Source of the DNA: Clostridia bacterium
GTDB taxonomy: Bacteria > Bacillota > Clostridia > Christensenellales > CAG-314
Assembly (NCBI GenBank): GCA_017457305.1
Contig: JAFTHP010000041.1
Coordinates: 1 to 56,243 of the forward strand
Direction of reading: 5' to 3'
DNA: 56,243 bases
A program made the position numbers and the translations under genes. The notes under the pieces were generated by a model. It saw nothing but the letters and a program-made list of their open reading frames with translations. It made no database searches and was not told the DNA's origin. This document shows, piece after piece, positions 15,998-26,196 of this stretch. The first letter of the stretch is position 1, and every line of letters starts with the position of its first letter.

Positions 15998-16018
15998 TAT
16001 GACTGTCATAGTATTATA
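15998..16018 (-). promoter_or_regulatory. ynbB-side -10 box with adjoining 13-bp palindrome
   Basis: Minus-strand TATAAT (16018-16013) is followed at once by the odd palindrome TATGACTGTCATA (15998-16010), which would cover the transcription start near 16006. No good -35 box. The arrangement suits a repressor operator. Confidence 0.4.
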
Positions 16019-16041
16019 AAAACAGCCAATTCTTACAATTA

Positions 16042-16950
16042 TTAATTGATTTTGTCCACAATTTGCTGATAAATATGCTTTGCAACTTGTTTAGAAGAAA
16101 GATTGTCTACGTTAACAAATTGAGTAACTTTAAGTTTTTTGAAATAGGTAATTTGTCTTTTTGCATAGTGTCTAGAGTTAATTTTGATTTGCTCTACCGC
16201 TTCTTCTAAAGTACAATCGCCTTTTAAATACTCAATTATTTCCTTATATCCTATTGCATTAAATGCAGACGTTTGACAATAACCATATTTATCCACAAGA
16301 CATTTCACTTCTTGTAACAAGCCTTGGCCGATCATTTTGTCAACACGTTGGTTAATTTTTTCGTACAAAACCGAACGATCAGTTTCTAGAACAAATAACA
16401 AACAATTGAATTGGGGATTTACGTTGCCTTTACCCTGAGAACGTAATGCCCCACCACTTTTCGCAATTTCGATGGCACGCATTACACGAACAGGGTTACA
16501 TAAATCAATGGAACTATAACTGTCTTCATCTAGTTGTTTTAGCAGTTCTTGAAGGTAAGACAAACCTTTTTCTTTTAGTAAATCCTTCAGCTCTTCTCGT
16601 ATTTCATTTGACACACAGCCAAATTCTGGTGGATAAACCAAACTTTGAAAATATAGCCCTGTCCCACCAGCAACAATTGGTACGGAATCCATATTGTTGA
16701 TGATTTTTGATGCTTGTTGTTGATATAAATGTGCAGAATAATCCTGATTTGGTTCAACTATATCCAACATCCAGTGAGCAATTCCATCCATTTCTTGTTT
16801 AGTAATCTTGGCAGTTCCAATGTCCATTCCTTTGTAAATTTGCATTGAATCAGCTGAGATCACTTGAGTATTAAATAGTTTTGCTAGTTCTACCGCAACT
16901 TCACTTTTACCAACACAAGTTGTCCCTGTAATGCCAATAAAAGTCTTCAT
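16042..16950 (-). CDS. miaA: tRNA dimethylallyltransferase MiaA
   Basis: 302 aa from ATG 16950. P-loop GTTCVGKSEVAVELAK near residues 9-24, then SADSMQIYKGMDIGTAKI and the DIVEPNQDYSA motif, all hallmarks of MiaA. It adds the isopentenyl group to A37 of tRNAs reading UNN codons; MiaB, encoded by the same operon, then methylthiolates it. A start ten codons upstream (in mutL) is possible, but AAGAGGA sits 9 nt before ATG 16950, and mutL stops at 16952. It is the last gene of miaB-mutS-mutL-miaA; no clear terminator was seen. Confidence 0.95.
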   Translation of the reverse strand: MKTFIGITGTTCVGKSEVAVELAKLFNTQVISADSMQIYKGMDIGTAKITKQEMDGIAHWMLDIVEPNQDYSAHLYQQQASKIINNMDSVPIVAGGTGLYFQSLVYPPEFGCVSNEIREELKDLLKEKGLSYLQELLKQLDEDSYSSIDLCNPVRVMRAIEIAKSGGALRSQGKGNVNPQFNCLLFVLETDRSVLYEKINQRVDKMIGQGLLQEVKCLVDKYGYCQTSAFNAIGYKEIIEYLKGDCTLEEAVEQIKINSRHYAKRQITYFKKLKVTQFVNVDNLSSKQVAKHIYQQIVDKIN

Positions 16951-16951
16951 A

Positions 16952-18943
16952 CTAGACAATCCTCTTGAACTGTTTTTCAAAATCTTTTTTGGTCATTATA
17001 TAGTACAAAGGTCTTCCGTGTGGGCATTGCAAAAGTTTGTTATCAGCAACGTTTTTTAGGATATATCTAATTTCTTCTTCCGAAAGCATATGTCCCGCTT
17101 TTACGGCCGCTTTACACGCTTCCTTGGCTAGTTTTTCAACAATGAGTGTTCGGTCGTCAACTTTAAAACTATCAATTTGAGCCAATAAGAAGTCCACAAA
17201 ACTACTCATTTTGATATCGGAAAGCAACGTGAGAACTTCGGTAATTCTAAATGTTTTATCACCAAAATGTTCCACCACAACACCAGCGTTTTTAATCAAA
17301 TCGATGTTGTTCAAAATGAAATCCGCCTCGTCAGCTGACACAGTAAACACGTATGGAAACATAACCGGTTGATAATCGCTACGTTTGCGCAACATAAACT
17401 TTTCAAACAAGATTCTTTCGTGAGCCGCATGTTGATCAACAAAAATAAGCTTGTCATCCAACTCCAAAATCAAATATGTTTTAAAAGCTGCACCCAAGAT
17501 ACGAGCTCTTTCAAACAATAGATCTTCTTCGCTTGGTTGCAAATCAAAATCTCTAGCTTGACTTATAAAAGTTTGTTGTTCGTAATCGGCATTTTCCCTT
17601 GTTAAAGTAATAGAATGACTAATTTGAGCACCCTCTTCTGTTGGAAGGCCTAGCATTCTTCTTGCATTTTTGACCGTGATTGTTTTGTCTGCAAAGTCAA
17701 TGAAAGCTTCTAACTCTCTTTCCCTATTTGATTGTTGCGAAGAAAGTTCAATTTGCTCAATATCTTCCTGTTGATGAACGGACAATCTATCCAAATCTTC
17801 GTCCATTATTAACTCTTTAACTGTTTGAACAGAACCGTAACTTGCTATTGGGTCGGTATTGGTTGGTGGAACGACAATATTGCGTCTATCGGCAATTATA
17901 ATAGACGGTTCACTCTCTGCGGTTTCGTTATGAAGAATAAGGTCAACCCTCTTTTTTGAATATTCCGTCAAAGCTTCCGTTACAGCATGGTAAAACTGTC
18001 CACAAACAAATCGAGAATCAGCAAATCTAACTTCCTGCTTTTTGGGATGTACGTTGACGTCAACATTAGATACGTCAATAGCAACGTCTAAAACAAAAAA
18101 CGGAAATTTGCGAGTCATCAAGTAAGGTTTGTAGGCCTGCATGATGGCTCCTGCGATATTAGTGTCAATAATATATCTTCCATTAACGGACAGTGTTTGA
18201 TATGTTTTGTTAGCTTTTGAGTATTCGGGAGTACCAATATATCCACGAATATCTACACCACGGTTATGGTAATTAACAGGTAAAATGTTATCCAAACATT
18301 CTTTTCCGTATACTGTAAACAATGCTGTTTCTAGACTTTCGCCTTTAAAATTGTATATGGTTTTTCCATCTAGAACGTAGTTAACTGCAAGAGATGGATT
18401 TGTCAAAATCAACTTTTGGACAAATTTAGTAATTTCAGCGGCTTCACGACCTTCGCTTTTTAAAAACTTTTTGCGGGCTGGAGTGTTGTAAAATAGGTCG
18501 CGAACTTCAATGGTTGTACCCCTGTTAAAGGGCACGTAATCTTTGCTGACAATTTGTCCGTTTTCTACTGTTACACTTACGCCAACGTCTTCCTTGATGG
18601 ATCGTGTTGTAAGCTTAACGCGACTAACCGCGGCAATACTGGGCAATGCTTCGCCCCTAAAACCAAGTGTACCAATAGAAAACAAGTCATCAGCTTCCAG
18701 CAGCTTGCTTGTTGCGTGTTTTAGGAAGGCCTTTTCTACGTCTTCGGTTAGCATACCGGTTCCGTCGTCAGAAACGCTAATAAGCCCAAATCCGCCATTT
18801 TCCACAACAATAGATACTCCATTGCAGTCGGCATCAATAGCGTTTTCTACAATTTCTTTTAGCGCGCCAACGGGGGTTTCAATAACCTCGCCAGCGGATA
18901 TTAAATTGTAAATATCAGATGTTAGTATATTGATGTTACCCAT
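16952..18943 (-). CDS. mutL: DNA mismatch repair protein MutL
   Basis: 663 aa. GHKL ATPase motifs: LKEIVENAIDAD, DDGTGM, HATSKL and GFRGEALPSIAAVS within residues 25-105. After an acidic linker (about 330-430) the C-terminal domain carries DQHAAHERILFE, which fits the metal-binding endonuclease motif DQHA-x2-E-x4-E, plus ACKAAVKAGHML and CPHGRPL. It is therefore a nicking MutL of the MutH-independent type. MutL couples MutS mismatch recognition to strand incision. The start overlaps the mutS stop by 8 bases. Confidence 0.96.
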   Translation of the reverse strand: MGNINILTSDIYNLISAGEVIETPVGALKEIVENAIDADCNGVSIVVENGGFGLISVSDDGTGMLTEDVEKAFLKHATSKLLEADDLFSIGTLGFRGEALPSIAAVSRVKLTTRSIKEDVGVSVTVENGQIVSKDYVPFNRGTTIEVRDLFYNTPARKKFLKSEGREAAEITKFVQKLILTNPSLAVNYVLDGKTIYNFKGESLETALFTVYGKECLDNILPVNYHNRGVDIRGYIGTPEYSKANKTYQTLSVNGRYIIDTNIAGAIMQAYKPYLMTRKFPFFVLDVAIDVSNVDVNVHPKKQEVRFADSRFVCGQFYHAVTEALTEYSKKRVDLILHNETAESEPSIIIADRRNIVVPPTNTDPIASYGSVQTVKELIMDEDLDRLSVHQQEDIEQIELSSQQSNRERELEAFIDFADKTITVKNARRMLGLPTEEGAQISHSITLTRENADYEQQTFISQARDFDLQPSEEDLLFERARILGAAFKTYLILELDDKLIFVDQHAAHERILFEKFMLRKRSDYQPVMFPYVFTVSADEADFILNNIDLIKNAGVVVEHFGDKTFRITEVLTLLSDIKMSSFVDFLLAQIDSFKVDDRTLIVEKLAKEACKAAVKAGHMLSEEEIRYILKNVADNKLLQCPHGRPLYYIMTKKDFEKQFKRIV

Positions 18944-21539
18944 TATTCTTTACCTTTGTAACTAATGAATTAAGTATATCAAATGCTTCAATTGGGGAAA
19001 CGCGATTGATATCTATATCGCGCAAAACCGCAGTAACTTCTTTAGCTGTTGCAGAAATATCCTTTTGAAGAGCATTGGAACCAAGGTCAATTTGGTCAAA
19101 GTCGTGCTCGATACTGGTTGCTTCTAGCATGGCAACAATTTGTTTTGCTCTGGTGCAAACGTCGTTAGGAACACCAGCCAACGATGCAACTTCAATACCG
19201 AAGCTCTTATTTGCACTACCACGGACAATCTTGTGAAGGAAGATGATTGAGCCATTGTATTCTTTTACGTTGATACGGTAGTTTTTTACTCCATCAACAC
19301 GACCTTCCAAGTCGGTAAGCTCGTGATAATGTGTTGCAAACAAAGTCTTTGCGCAGATGTTTTGTGATACGTATTCCATAACAGCCCATGCTATAGATAG
19401 ACCGTCGAAAGTTGAAGTACCACGACCAACTTCGTCCAAAACAATCAAACTATTTTTTGTTGCGTTGTTCAAAATATTGGCAACTTCTACCATTTCCACC
19501 ATAAAGGTACTTTGGTTAAATGCCAAGTCGTCACTTGCGCCAACTCGTGTAAATATTTTATCTACAATTGGGATTTCTGCACTTTTAGCAGGAACAAAGG
19601 AGCCAATATGTGCCATAAGTGTAATCAATGCAACTTGACGCATAAAGGTGCTTTTACCCGCCATATTTGGACCAGTGATAACCATTGTGCGGTTATCTTC
19701 TGTATCCAAGTGGGTGTCGTTAGTAATAAAGCTATCACGTTTTAAATACTTTTCAACAACTGGATGTCTGCCGTCGATAATATCCAACTTGCTCGATTTT
19801 GTGTTAATCTTTGGCTTGCAATAGTCGTTTAGTTGAGCCACTGTAGCAAAACTCATCAAGCAGTCTAGGCTAGCAATAGCTTGTGCGGTGCGTTGCATTG
19901 TTGGAATATATGGCAACAACGTGTTGCGAAGTTGCTCAAATATTGTTTTTTGCAACTTTGTCTTTGTTTCCAATGCAGAAAGCATCTTTTCTTCCAATTC
20001 CTTTAGTTCAGGGCTTACAAATCTTTCTCCGCCAACTAAAGTTTGCTTGCGAATAAAGTTTTCTGGCACAAGATTAAGGAAAGAATTTGTAATTTCAAAA
20101 TAGTATCCAAATACTTTGTTGTAGCCTAGTTTCAAAGATTTGATACCTGTGCGTTGACGTTCTAATTCTTCCAAAGCGGAAATTCGTGCACTACCGTTTT
20201 TAGATAGATCGTACAGTTCGTCAAGCTGTTCGTTGAATCCTTCCTTGATAAAGTCGGTATCTTTTAGAACGGCTGGAACGTCGTCTTTAATTGCTCTGTC
20301 AAGGAGCGTTGTAACTTCAGTTAGCGGATCAATAGTTTGTTCAATTGTTTGCAAAATACCGCTCTTTGTATTTTTGAGCAGTTGCTTGATAGAGGGCAAC
20401 TGCATTAGTGAGTATTTTAAACTAACACAGTCTTTAGGTGTAACGTTGTTGTATGCAACACGACCTGCAAGACGCTCAATATCGTAAATTGAGTGTAATG
20501 CCTTAGATAGATTAGCACGAAGCAGGTAATTTTTGAGAAGTTCTTCTACACCATCTAATCTAGCATTGATTTGACTAGCTTTTTGCAAAGGTCTGTCAAT
20601 CCAGTCGGCAAGCATCCTTGCACCCATGGAAGTTTCTGTTTTATCCAATAGCCACAATAAGCTACCTTGCTTTTTATTTTCGCGGTAGGAAACGGTTAGT
20701 TCAAGGTTTTTGCGAGTTTTAACGTCGATACTCATGTAGCGATTTTTGTCTACATAAGAAATTGCTGACAAATGTGGCAATTCTCTTTTTTGAGTTAGAA
20801 GCATGTACTCAAGCAATGCCCCAGCTGCACTAACGGCCTGTTTTTTACCACTAAGGCCAAATCCTTCCAATGTTGTAACCTTGTAGTGAGAAATAAGCTT
20901 TTCTCTGGCATACTTATAGTCAAAGCTACTTGTGCATTGTGAAAAATGTGGAACGTAACCAGCTTTTACACAGTCAAGGTTAGTAAAGGCAGAAATAGCA
21001 TTTTCGTTTGCAATTACTTCTGATGGCTTGTAGGAAACCAAAAACTCTTGCAAATCCTTAACCAGTGATGGCCCACCAAGTTCAGTAACACAAAATTCCC
21101 CAGTAGAAAGGTCACAAATTGCAACACCAACCTTTTCGTCAAGAGATACGGATGCAATATAATTGTTTTTGGTATCTTCAAGAATATCGCTATCTACAAC
21201 AGTACCTGCAGTAATAACGCGAACAACGTCACGTTTTACAAGTTCTTTCCCTCCAGTAGGTGGGGTTAGTTGTTCGCAAATTGCAACCTTGTAGCCTGCT
21301 GCAATAAGTTTTCCAATGTACATATCTACAGCATGATATGGTACGCCACACATTGGGGCGCGTTCTTCCAATCCGCATGCACGACCTGTAAGTGTCAAAT
21401 CCAAAACTTTGCTAGCAGTTTGGGCATCTTCAAAAAACATTTCGTAGAAATCGCCAAGACGGTATAACAAAATACAGTCCTTGTACTGCTCTTTGGTTTG
21501 TAGATATTCTTTCATCATTGGCGACAAATTTTGATTCAT
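18936..21539 (-). CDS. mutS: DNA mismatch repair protein MutS
   Basis: 867 aa, normal length. The mismatch-reading F-x-E motif is in LGDFYEMFFED near residues 31-41. The ATPase has Walker A ITGPNMAGKSTFMRQ near 615 and Walker B LIVLDEVGRGTSTFDG, followed by ATHYHELT. MutS binds mismatches and recruits MutL, encoded next. The ATG overlaps the miaB stop by one base (TAATG), with GGAGGA just upstream, so translation is probably coupled. Confidence 0.97.
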   Translation of the reverse strand: MNQNLSPMMKEYLQTKEQYKDCILLYRLGDFYEMFFEDAQTASKVLDLTLTGRACGLEERAPMCGVPYHAVDMYIGKLIAAGYKVAICEQLTPPTGGKELVKRDVVRVITAGTVVDSDILEDTKNNYIASVSLDEKVGVAICDLSTGEFCVTELGGPSLVKDLQEFLVSYKPSEVIANENAISAFTNLDCVKAGYVPHFSQCTSSFDYKYAREKLISHYKVTTLEGFGLSGKKQAVSAAGALLEYMLLTQKRELPHLSAISYVDKNRYMSIDVKTRKNLELTVSYRENKKQGSLLWLLDKTETSMGARMLADWIDRPLQKASQINARLDGVEELLKNYLLRANLSKALHSIYDIERLAGRVAYNNVTPKDCVSLKYSLMQLPSIKQLLKNTKSGILQTIEQTIDPLTEVTTLLDRAIKDDVPAVLKDTDFIKEGFNEQLDELYDLSKNGSARISALEELERQRTGIKSLKLGYNKVFGYYFEITNSFLNLVPENFIRKQTLVGGERFVSPELKELEEKMLSALETKTKLQKTIFEQLRNTLLPYIPTMQRTAQAIASLDCLMSFATVAQLNDYCKPKINTKSSKLDIIDGRHPVVEKYLKRDSFITNDTHLDTEDNRTMVITGPNMAGKSTFMRQVALITLMAHIGSFVPAKSAEIPIVDKIFTRVGASDDLAFNQSTFMVEMVEVANILNNATKNSLIVLDEVGRGTSTFDGLSIAWAVMEYVSQNICAKTLFATHYHELTDLEGRVDGVKNYRINVKEYNGSIIFLHKIVRGSANKSFGIEVASLAGVPNDVCTRAKQIVAMLEATSIEHDFDQIDLGSNALQKDISATAKEVTAVLRDIDINRVSPIEAFDILNSLVTKVKNNG

Positions 21540-22867
21540 TATTCCTCCGTGACTATGCTACCCCACAAAGTTGCAGATTTAGCTTTGTCAATTTTTACAT
21601 TTACAAATTGGCCTATCATTTTCGAATCGCACTTAAAGTTAACCAATCTACCGCTTTCAGTGCGTCCGCACATTACACCTTGATAATGGAAGTTGGCACC
21701 TTCTACTAGCACTTCGTAGGTATTTCCTACCATTTGTGCGCTAATTTCCTTGGTTACTTCATTTTGGCAAGCCAATAATCGAGTAATACGACTTTGTTTT
21801 ACCTTGTATGGAATTTGGTCTTCCATTTTATCCGCAGGAGTACCTTTTCTTCTGCTATATACAAAGCAGAATGCTGAACTATACTTAGCTTGACGAACAA
21901 GATCCAACGTGTCTTCAAAATCTTGCTCTGTTTCTCCTGGGAAACCTACCATAATATCTGTTGTAATACCAACGTCAGGCATTTTTGCGCGAACTTTGGA
22001 TATCAATTCCAAATATTTTTCACGGGTATATCGTCTGTTCATCCTACGCAAAATTTCCGTACTGCCACTTTGCACTGGCAAATGGATATTATTGCATATT
22101 ACTGGGTATTTGCTTACTACGTTAATTACTTCGTCAGATAGGTCCTTAGGATGCGAAGTCATAAAACGCAATCTAAACTTTCCGTAAGTTTCTTCAAGTT
22201 TGCCAATTTCCGTCAGTAGCATGGCAAAGTTTTCACCAGTTTCGAGTCCATGACCATAGGAATTGACGTTTTGCCCAAGCAATGTAATTTCCTTGTACCC
22301 TTCTTCCAGAAGACTTTTTACTTCCTTTAGGATATCTCTAATAGGTCTGCTGTGCTCACGACCTCTAACGTATGGCACAATACAATATGTGCAAAAGTTG
22401 TTGCAACCATATGCTATATTTACCCAAGCATTTGGATAGCTTGTCCTACTAATGGAAAAATCCTCTTCTCTTGTATTCAAAAAGTCTACATTAAAAAACT
22501 TCTTGCGATGCTTGGAAACTTGCAAAACAGCATCCTTAAGCATTTCAAGGTTGGCAGTACCCAACACGATATCAACGTAAGGATAACTCTTTTTAATGGA
22601 TTCTACCGCGCCATCTTGTTGTGACATACAACCGCAAACAACTATAATAAGATTTCTGTTTTTGATTTTTAGTTTTTTAAGTTGTCCAATATGACCATAA
22701 ATCTTTTTTTCAGCAGTTTCTCTAATACAACAGGTATTGAAAACAACAATATCTGCTTTGTCTACACTGTCGCATTCTATGTACCCAATAGATTGCAAAA
22801 TTCCTGCAATTTTTTCTGAATCATGGACGTTCATTTGACAGCCATATGTGTGAATAAAATAATTCAA
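21539..22867 (-). CDS. miaB: tRNA-2-methylthio-N6-dimethylallyladenosine synthase MiaB
   Basis: 442 aa. N-terminal UPF0004 domain with Cys in HTYGCQMN, FNTCCIRE and VVCGCMSQ for the auxiliary cluster; radical-SAM motif GCNNFCTYC near residue 155; C-terminal TRAM domain. It adds the methylthio group at C2 of i6A37 in tRNA. No ATG precedes the conserved N-terminus. TTG 22867 is chosen because GGAGG (22877-22873) lies exactly 5 nt before it; the upstream TTG at 22879 would overlap that Shine-Dalgarno. It heads the miaB-mutS-mutL-miaA operon. Confidence 0.95.
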   Translation of the reverse strand: MNYFIHTYGCQMNVHDSEKIAGILQSIGYIECDSVDKADIVVFNTCCIRETAEKKIYGHIGQLKKLKIKNRNLIIVVCGCMSQQDGAVESIKKSYPYVDIVLGTANLEMLKDAVLQVSKHRKKFFNVDFLNTREEDFSISRTSYPNAWVNIAYGCNNFCTYCIVPYVRGREHSRPIRDILKEVKSLLEEGYKEITLLGQNVNSYGHGLETGENFAMLLTEIGKLEETYGKFRLRFMTSHPKDLSDEVINVVSKYPVICNNIHLPVQSGSTEILRRMNRRYTREKYLELISKVRAKMPDVGITTDIMVGFPGETEQDFEDTLDLVRQAKYSSAFCFVYSRRKGTPADKMEDQIPYKVKQSRITRLLACQNEVTKEISAQMVGNTYEVLVEGANFHYQGVMCGRTESGRLVNFKCDSKMIGQFVNVKIDKAKSATLWGSIVTEE

Positions 22868-22907
22868 AAAGGCCTCCAATAAATATATATACTTTTACTT
22901 ATATTAC

Positions 22908-22936
22908 ATTGTACTATTTTTTTTAAGATTTTTCAA
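22908..22936 (-). promoter_or_regulatory. Promoter of the miaB-mutS-mutL-miaA operon
   Basis: Minus strand TTGAAA (22936-22931), 17-bp spacer, TACAAT (22913-22908), predicted start near 22901, about 34 nt before the miaB TTG. Confidence 0.75.
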
Positions 22937-22980
22937 CAAAAATAAATATAAAATTGACAATAACAAACAATATCTATGGT

Positions 22981-25002
22981 ATGACTAAGAAGATTGTAAA
23001 AATATTGTGTTTATCATTGTGTTTTTTAGTGCTAGGTCTATCAATTTTTGCATTGATATACTTAACTAACTTTAAGCAAAGCACTAATTTTGTAAAACTG
23101 GATACTTCTAGGCTTACTCAAGTATTTAGTCCCATAAAGATACTAGATAACAAAGGTCAACTGATAGAAGAAACTTGTTCCATCAACGGTAAAAAACAAA
23201 TAAGCATTTCTTCACTACAAGATTACACCATCAATGCATTTATTTGCACAGAAGACAAGCGATTCTACAAACACAATGGTATAGATTTTGTTCGAATTGG
23301 CGGAGCACTGTTAAAAAATATATCCAGTAAAAGTATTAAAGAAGGTGCTTCAACTATTACGCAACAGCTAATTAAAAATACACATTTGGATACAAATAAA
23401 ACAATCAACCGAAAGGTCAACGAGCTGATACTGGCAACCACCCTAGAAAGCCACTACTCAAAAGAACAAATATTGGAAATGTACCTAAATACCATCTATT
23501 TCGGACGCAACTCCTACGGTATAGAAAATGCAGCAAATGTCTATTTTGATAAATCAGCAACAGAACTTACACTATCCGAAAGTGCCATACTTGCAGGACT
23601 AATTAAGGCACCAAGTCTATACGCACCAGATATCGACATTGAAAAATGCACTAGTAGGCGAAATCTCGTACTAAAATTAATGCTTGATCAAAAAGCCATA
23701 TCTTTTGACGAGTACACTGCCGCAATACAAGAGCAAGTAAATTATACACCTTATGCCAACAGCCATATAGAAGGATATACCAAAAGTGCAATTAATCAAG
23801 CTTGCAAATTGCTCAATATCACCGAAGGTCAGCTTTTTTCTTCAAATTTGGTAATAGAAACATACTGCGATCAAAAAGTACAAAAATTAATTAAAGATGT
23901 AATATCTAATGATACAACAACCGACATACAGGGCAATTTAGCCGATATAGGCTGTGTAATTTCTTCTCCAAACGGAAAAATTGTAGCTTGTTGTTTTAGG
24001 GGTAAAAAAGCAAAGCAACAGTCACAAGTAGGTAGCTGTTTTAAGCCAATAATTGCATATGCACCTGCATTTGACCTTGGACTAATAAACCAATCGTCAC
24101 TAATATTGGACGAAATGACAAACTTCAATGGTTATAAACCAAATAGTCCAAGTGGTTTTCACGGGTGGGTTACAGTTAAACAAGCATTATCATCAAGTTT
24201 AAACGTTCCAGCGGTAAAACTGCTAAATGTTGTAACCCTAAGAAAGGCAAATAGCTATCTTAGCAAGCTAGGCATCTCAAAACAAAATGACTTATCCGCT
24301 TCTCTTGGCAATATACAAGGCGGATTGGATATATTTCAATTAACTAAATGTTACAATACACTAAGCAACGAAGGTAAAGCAAGTGATATTTCCTTAATAA
24401 AAGCTATTTATCAAGACGATAGGTGTATCTATCAAGACAACACGCAAGAAGTTAAAGTTTTTTCACAGCAATCAGTCTTTTTAACAACCAACCTACTAAT
24501 TGATGCAGCAAAAAATGGTACAGCAAAAAAACTCTTTACAAATGAGTATCAAATTGCGGCAAAAACGGGAACGGTAGGAGATAAAAACGGTAATAGTCAA
24601 GCACTTGTGGTTGCATACACAACCGAGCATACAGTAGCGGTAAAATACTGTGGCGATTTTGATAATACCATTAACGGTGGAACAGCACCAGCGTTTTTAG
24701 CAAAAAATGTATTTAATAACATCTATTCTACCCCACCGAAAGATTTTCTTGTTCCAGAAGGAATCACATCAATTAGCTTAAACACAACAGAGCTTTATCA
24801 AAATCACAACCTTGTATTAGACACAAATGGCGAAAAATTTTATTTTGACAACAGATATATCCCTACTACAATAAAAGTTCAACAACAAACACAGTTACAA
24901 ATAGAATCAAATGACCAAACAGAACAACAAGATGATAACAACAATCCAAACGATTGGTTTTGGCGAAATTGGTATTTTCAACAAAAAACACCTAGCTTGT
25001 AA
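22981..25002 (+). CDS. Class A penicillin-binding protein (bifunctional)
   Basis: 673 aa from ATG 22981. One N-terminal membrane anchor (about 4-26). GT51 glycosyltransferase motifs EDKRFYKHNGID, EGASTITQQLIKN and LEMYLNTIYFG; then a transpeptidase with Ser352-x-x-Lys355 (GSCFKPI), SSSLN and K528-TG (AAKTGTVGD). It polymerises and cross-links peptidoglycan outside the membrane. The C-terminal tail is Gln/Asn/Asp-rich and ends NDWFWRNWYFQQ, with no PASTA domain. The start is uncertain: no Shine-Dalgarno sequence, and the alternative TTG at 22954 overlaps a TTGACA that could itself be a -35 box. Confidence 0.92.
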   Translation: MTKKIVKILCLSLCFLVLGLSIFALIYLTNFKQSTNFVKLDTSRLTQVFSPIKILDNKGQLIEETCSINGKKQISISSLQDYTINAFICTEDKRFYKHNGIDFVRIGGALLKNISSKSIKEGASTITQQLIKNTHLDTNKTINRKVNELILATTLESHYSKEQILEMYLNTIYFGRNSYGIENAANVYFDKSATELTLSESAILAGLIKAPSLYAPDIDIEKCTSRRNLVLKLMLDQKAISFDEYTAAIQEQVNYTPYANSHIEGYTKSAINQACKLLNITEGQLFSSNLVIETYCDQKVQKLIKDVISNDTTTDIQGNLADIGCVISSPNGKIVACCFRGKKAKQQSQVGSCFKPIIAYAPAFDLGLINQSSLILDEMTNFNGYKPNSPSGFHGWVTVKQALSSSLNVPAVKLLNVVTLRKANSYLSKLGISKQNDLSASLGNIQGGLDIFQLTKCYNTLSNEGKASDISLIKAIYQDDRCIYQDNTQEVKVFSQQSVFLTTNLLIDAAKNGTAKKLFTNEYQIAAKTGTVGDKNGNSQALVVAYTTEHTVAVKYCGDFDNTINGGTAPAFLAKNVFNNIYSTPPKDFLVPEGITSISLNTTELYQNHNLVLDTNGEKFYFDNRYIPTTIKVQQQTQLQIESNDQTEQQDDNNNPNDWFWRNWYFQQKTPSL

Positions 25003-25021
25003 AAGTTAGGTGTTTGCTTTT
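24986..25021. terminator. Bidirectional terminator between the PBP gene and thiI
   Basis: AAACACCTA (24986-24994) pairs with TAGGTGTTT (25007-25015). The PBP stop codon (25000-25002) lies in the loop. A T-run follows on the plus strand, and a T6 run on the minus strand serves thiI. Confidence 0.75.
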
Positions 25022-25026
25022 TTATG

Positions 25027-26178
25027 TTATTCAATTACAATAGTTTCTATTGTTTGCATTGCATTGTTAACCAAAGTTTCAACGTCAAGCACACTTTCAA
25101 TTTTTTCAACTGCGGACAAACGAGGTTTTGTAACAGGTTTCTTTGGTAAAAAGATTGTACAGCAATCTTCATATGGCAAAATAGATGTTTCAAACGTTCC
25201 AATTTGTTGAGCAATTTCAATAATTTGGTCTTTGTCAAAACCAATTAGTGGACGGAAAACAGGTAAAGTAGCAACGGAGTTTGTACTTGTTATACTTTCC
25301 AATGTTTGGCTAGCAACTTGTCCTAGACTTTCCCCTGTAATAACAGCGCCACCACCATAGTTTTTTGCAATCTTTTCTGCAATTCTCATCATAAAGCGAC
25401 GCATAATTGTAATCATATAATCTTCGGGACATTGTTCGTGAATTGCCGTTTGAATTTCGGTAAAACTCACAACGTCTACAGTCATACGCAGAGTATACTT
25501 TTTGACTAGCTTTGCCAAATCTAGCACCTTTTGCTTTGCTTGCATGCTTGTATATGGAAAACTGTGGAAATGTACGCAACGGATTGTCATACCACGTTTA
25601 GCCATCATATACACCGCAACGGGACTGTCAATTCCACCAGAAAGCATTGCCACAGCCTTGCCACCAGTTCCAACAGGCATACCGTTTACTGCCTTGATAA
25701 CCTTGCTGTAAACAAAGGTTTTTCCGTTTTCTCTGATGTCGATGTTTACAACGTGTTGTGGATTCATCAAATCAACCTTAAGATCAGGATGTTGTTCTAA
25801 AATATCTCCACCTACGTCAGCAGACAACTTCATTGAGGGTATTGGAAAACGTTTGTCGGCGCGATTTGTGTTAACCTTGAAAGTTCCTGTTGTTGGAGCA
25901 ATTGCAAGTGCAGCCTGACTAATAGCTTGATAGTTGGATTCAACTTCTTCAGCAACACTAACCGAGTGAACACCAAATACGTTTGTGACAACGTCAACAA
26001 TATCATCCAGTAGCATTGTGTCAAAATTCCTAATTACATAACGAGCATTGCTTCTAGAAAAATCAAACGTATATCCTTTAAGTGCAGTTTTGATATTTGT
26101 AATAAGAGCATTTTCAAAAAATTCTCTATTATTTCCTTTTAGGTGAATTTCGGAGTATCTAATAATAAGTACTTGCAT
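25027..26178 (-). CDS. thiI: tRNA 4-thiouridine synthase ThiI
   Basis: 383 aa. Ferredoxin-like and THUMP domains in residues 1-165, then a PP-loop pyrophosphatase domain with SGGIDSPVAVYMMAKRG near 180. No rhodanese domain, as in most Bacillota, so sulfur comes directly from the cysteine desulfurase encoded 18 bp upstream. Makes s4U8 in tRNA and may also supply sulfur for thiamine. AAGAGG precedes the ATG. Last gene of its operon. Confidence 0.95.
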   Translation of the reverse strand: MQVLIIRYSEIHLKGNNREFFENALITNIKTALKGYTFDFSRSNARYVIRNFDTMLLDDIVDVVTNVFGVHSVSVAEEVESNYQAISQAALAIAPTTGTFKVNTNRADKRFPIPSMKLSADVGGDILEQHPDLKVDLMNPQHVVNIDIRENGKTFVYSKVIKAVNGMPVGTGGKAVAMLSGGIDSPVAVYMMAKRGMTIRCVHFHSFPYTSMQAKQKVLDLAKLVKKYTLRMTVDVVSFTEIQTAIHEQCPEDYMITIMRRFMMRIAEKIAKNYGGGAVITGESLGQVASQTLESITSTNSVATLPVFRPLIGFDKDQIIEIAQQIGTFETSILPYEDCCTIFLPKKPVTKPRLSAVEKIESVLDVETLVNNAMQTIETIVIE

Positions 26179-26196
26179 CAGTAACCTCTTGTATTT

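Noticed and set aside
22954..22980. TTG 22954 as the PBP start codon.
   Set aside because: It lacks a Shine-Dalgarno, overlaps a TTGACA that looks like a promoter element, and the membrane anchor starts cleanly at ATG 22981.
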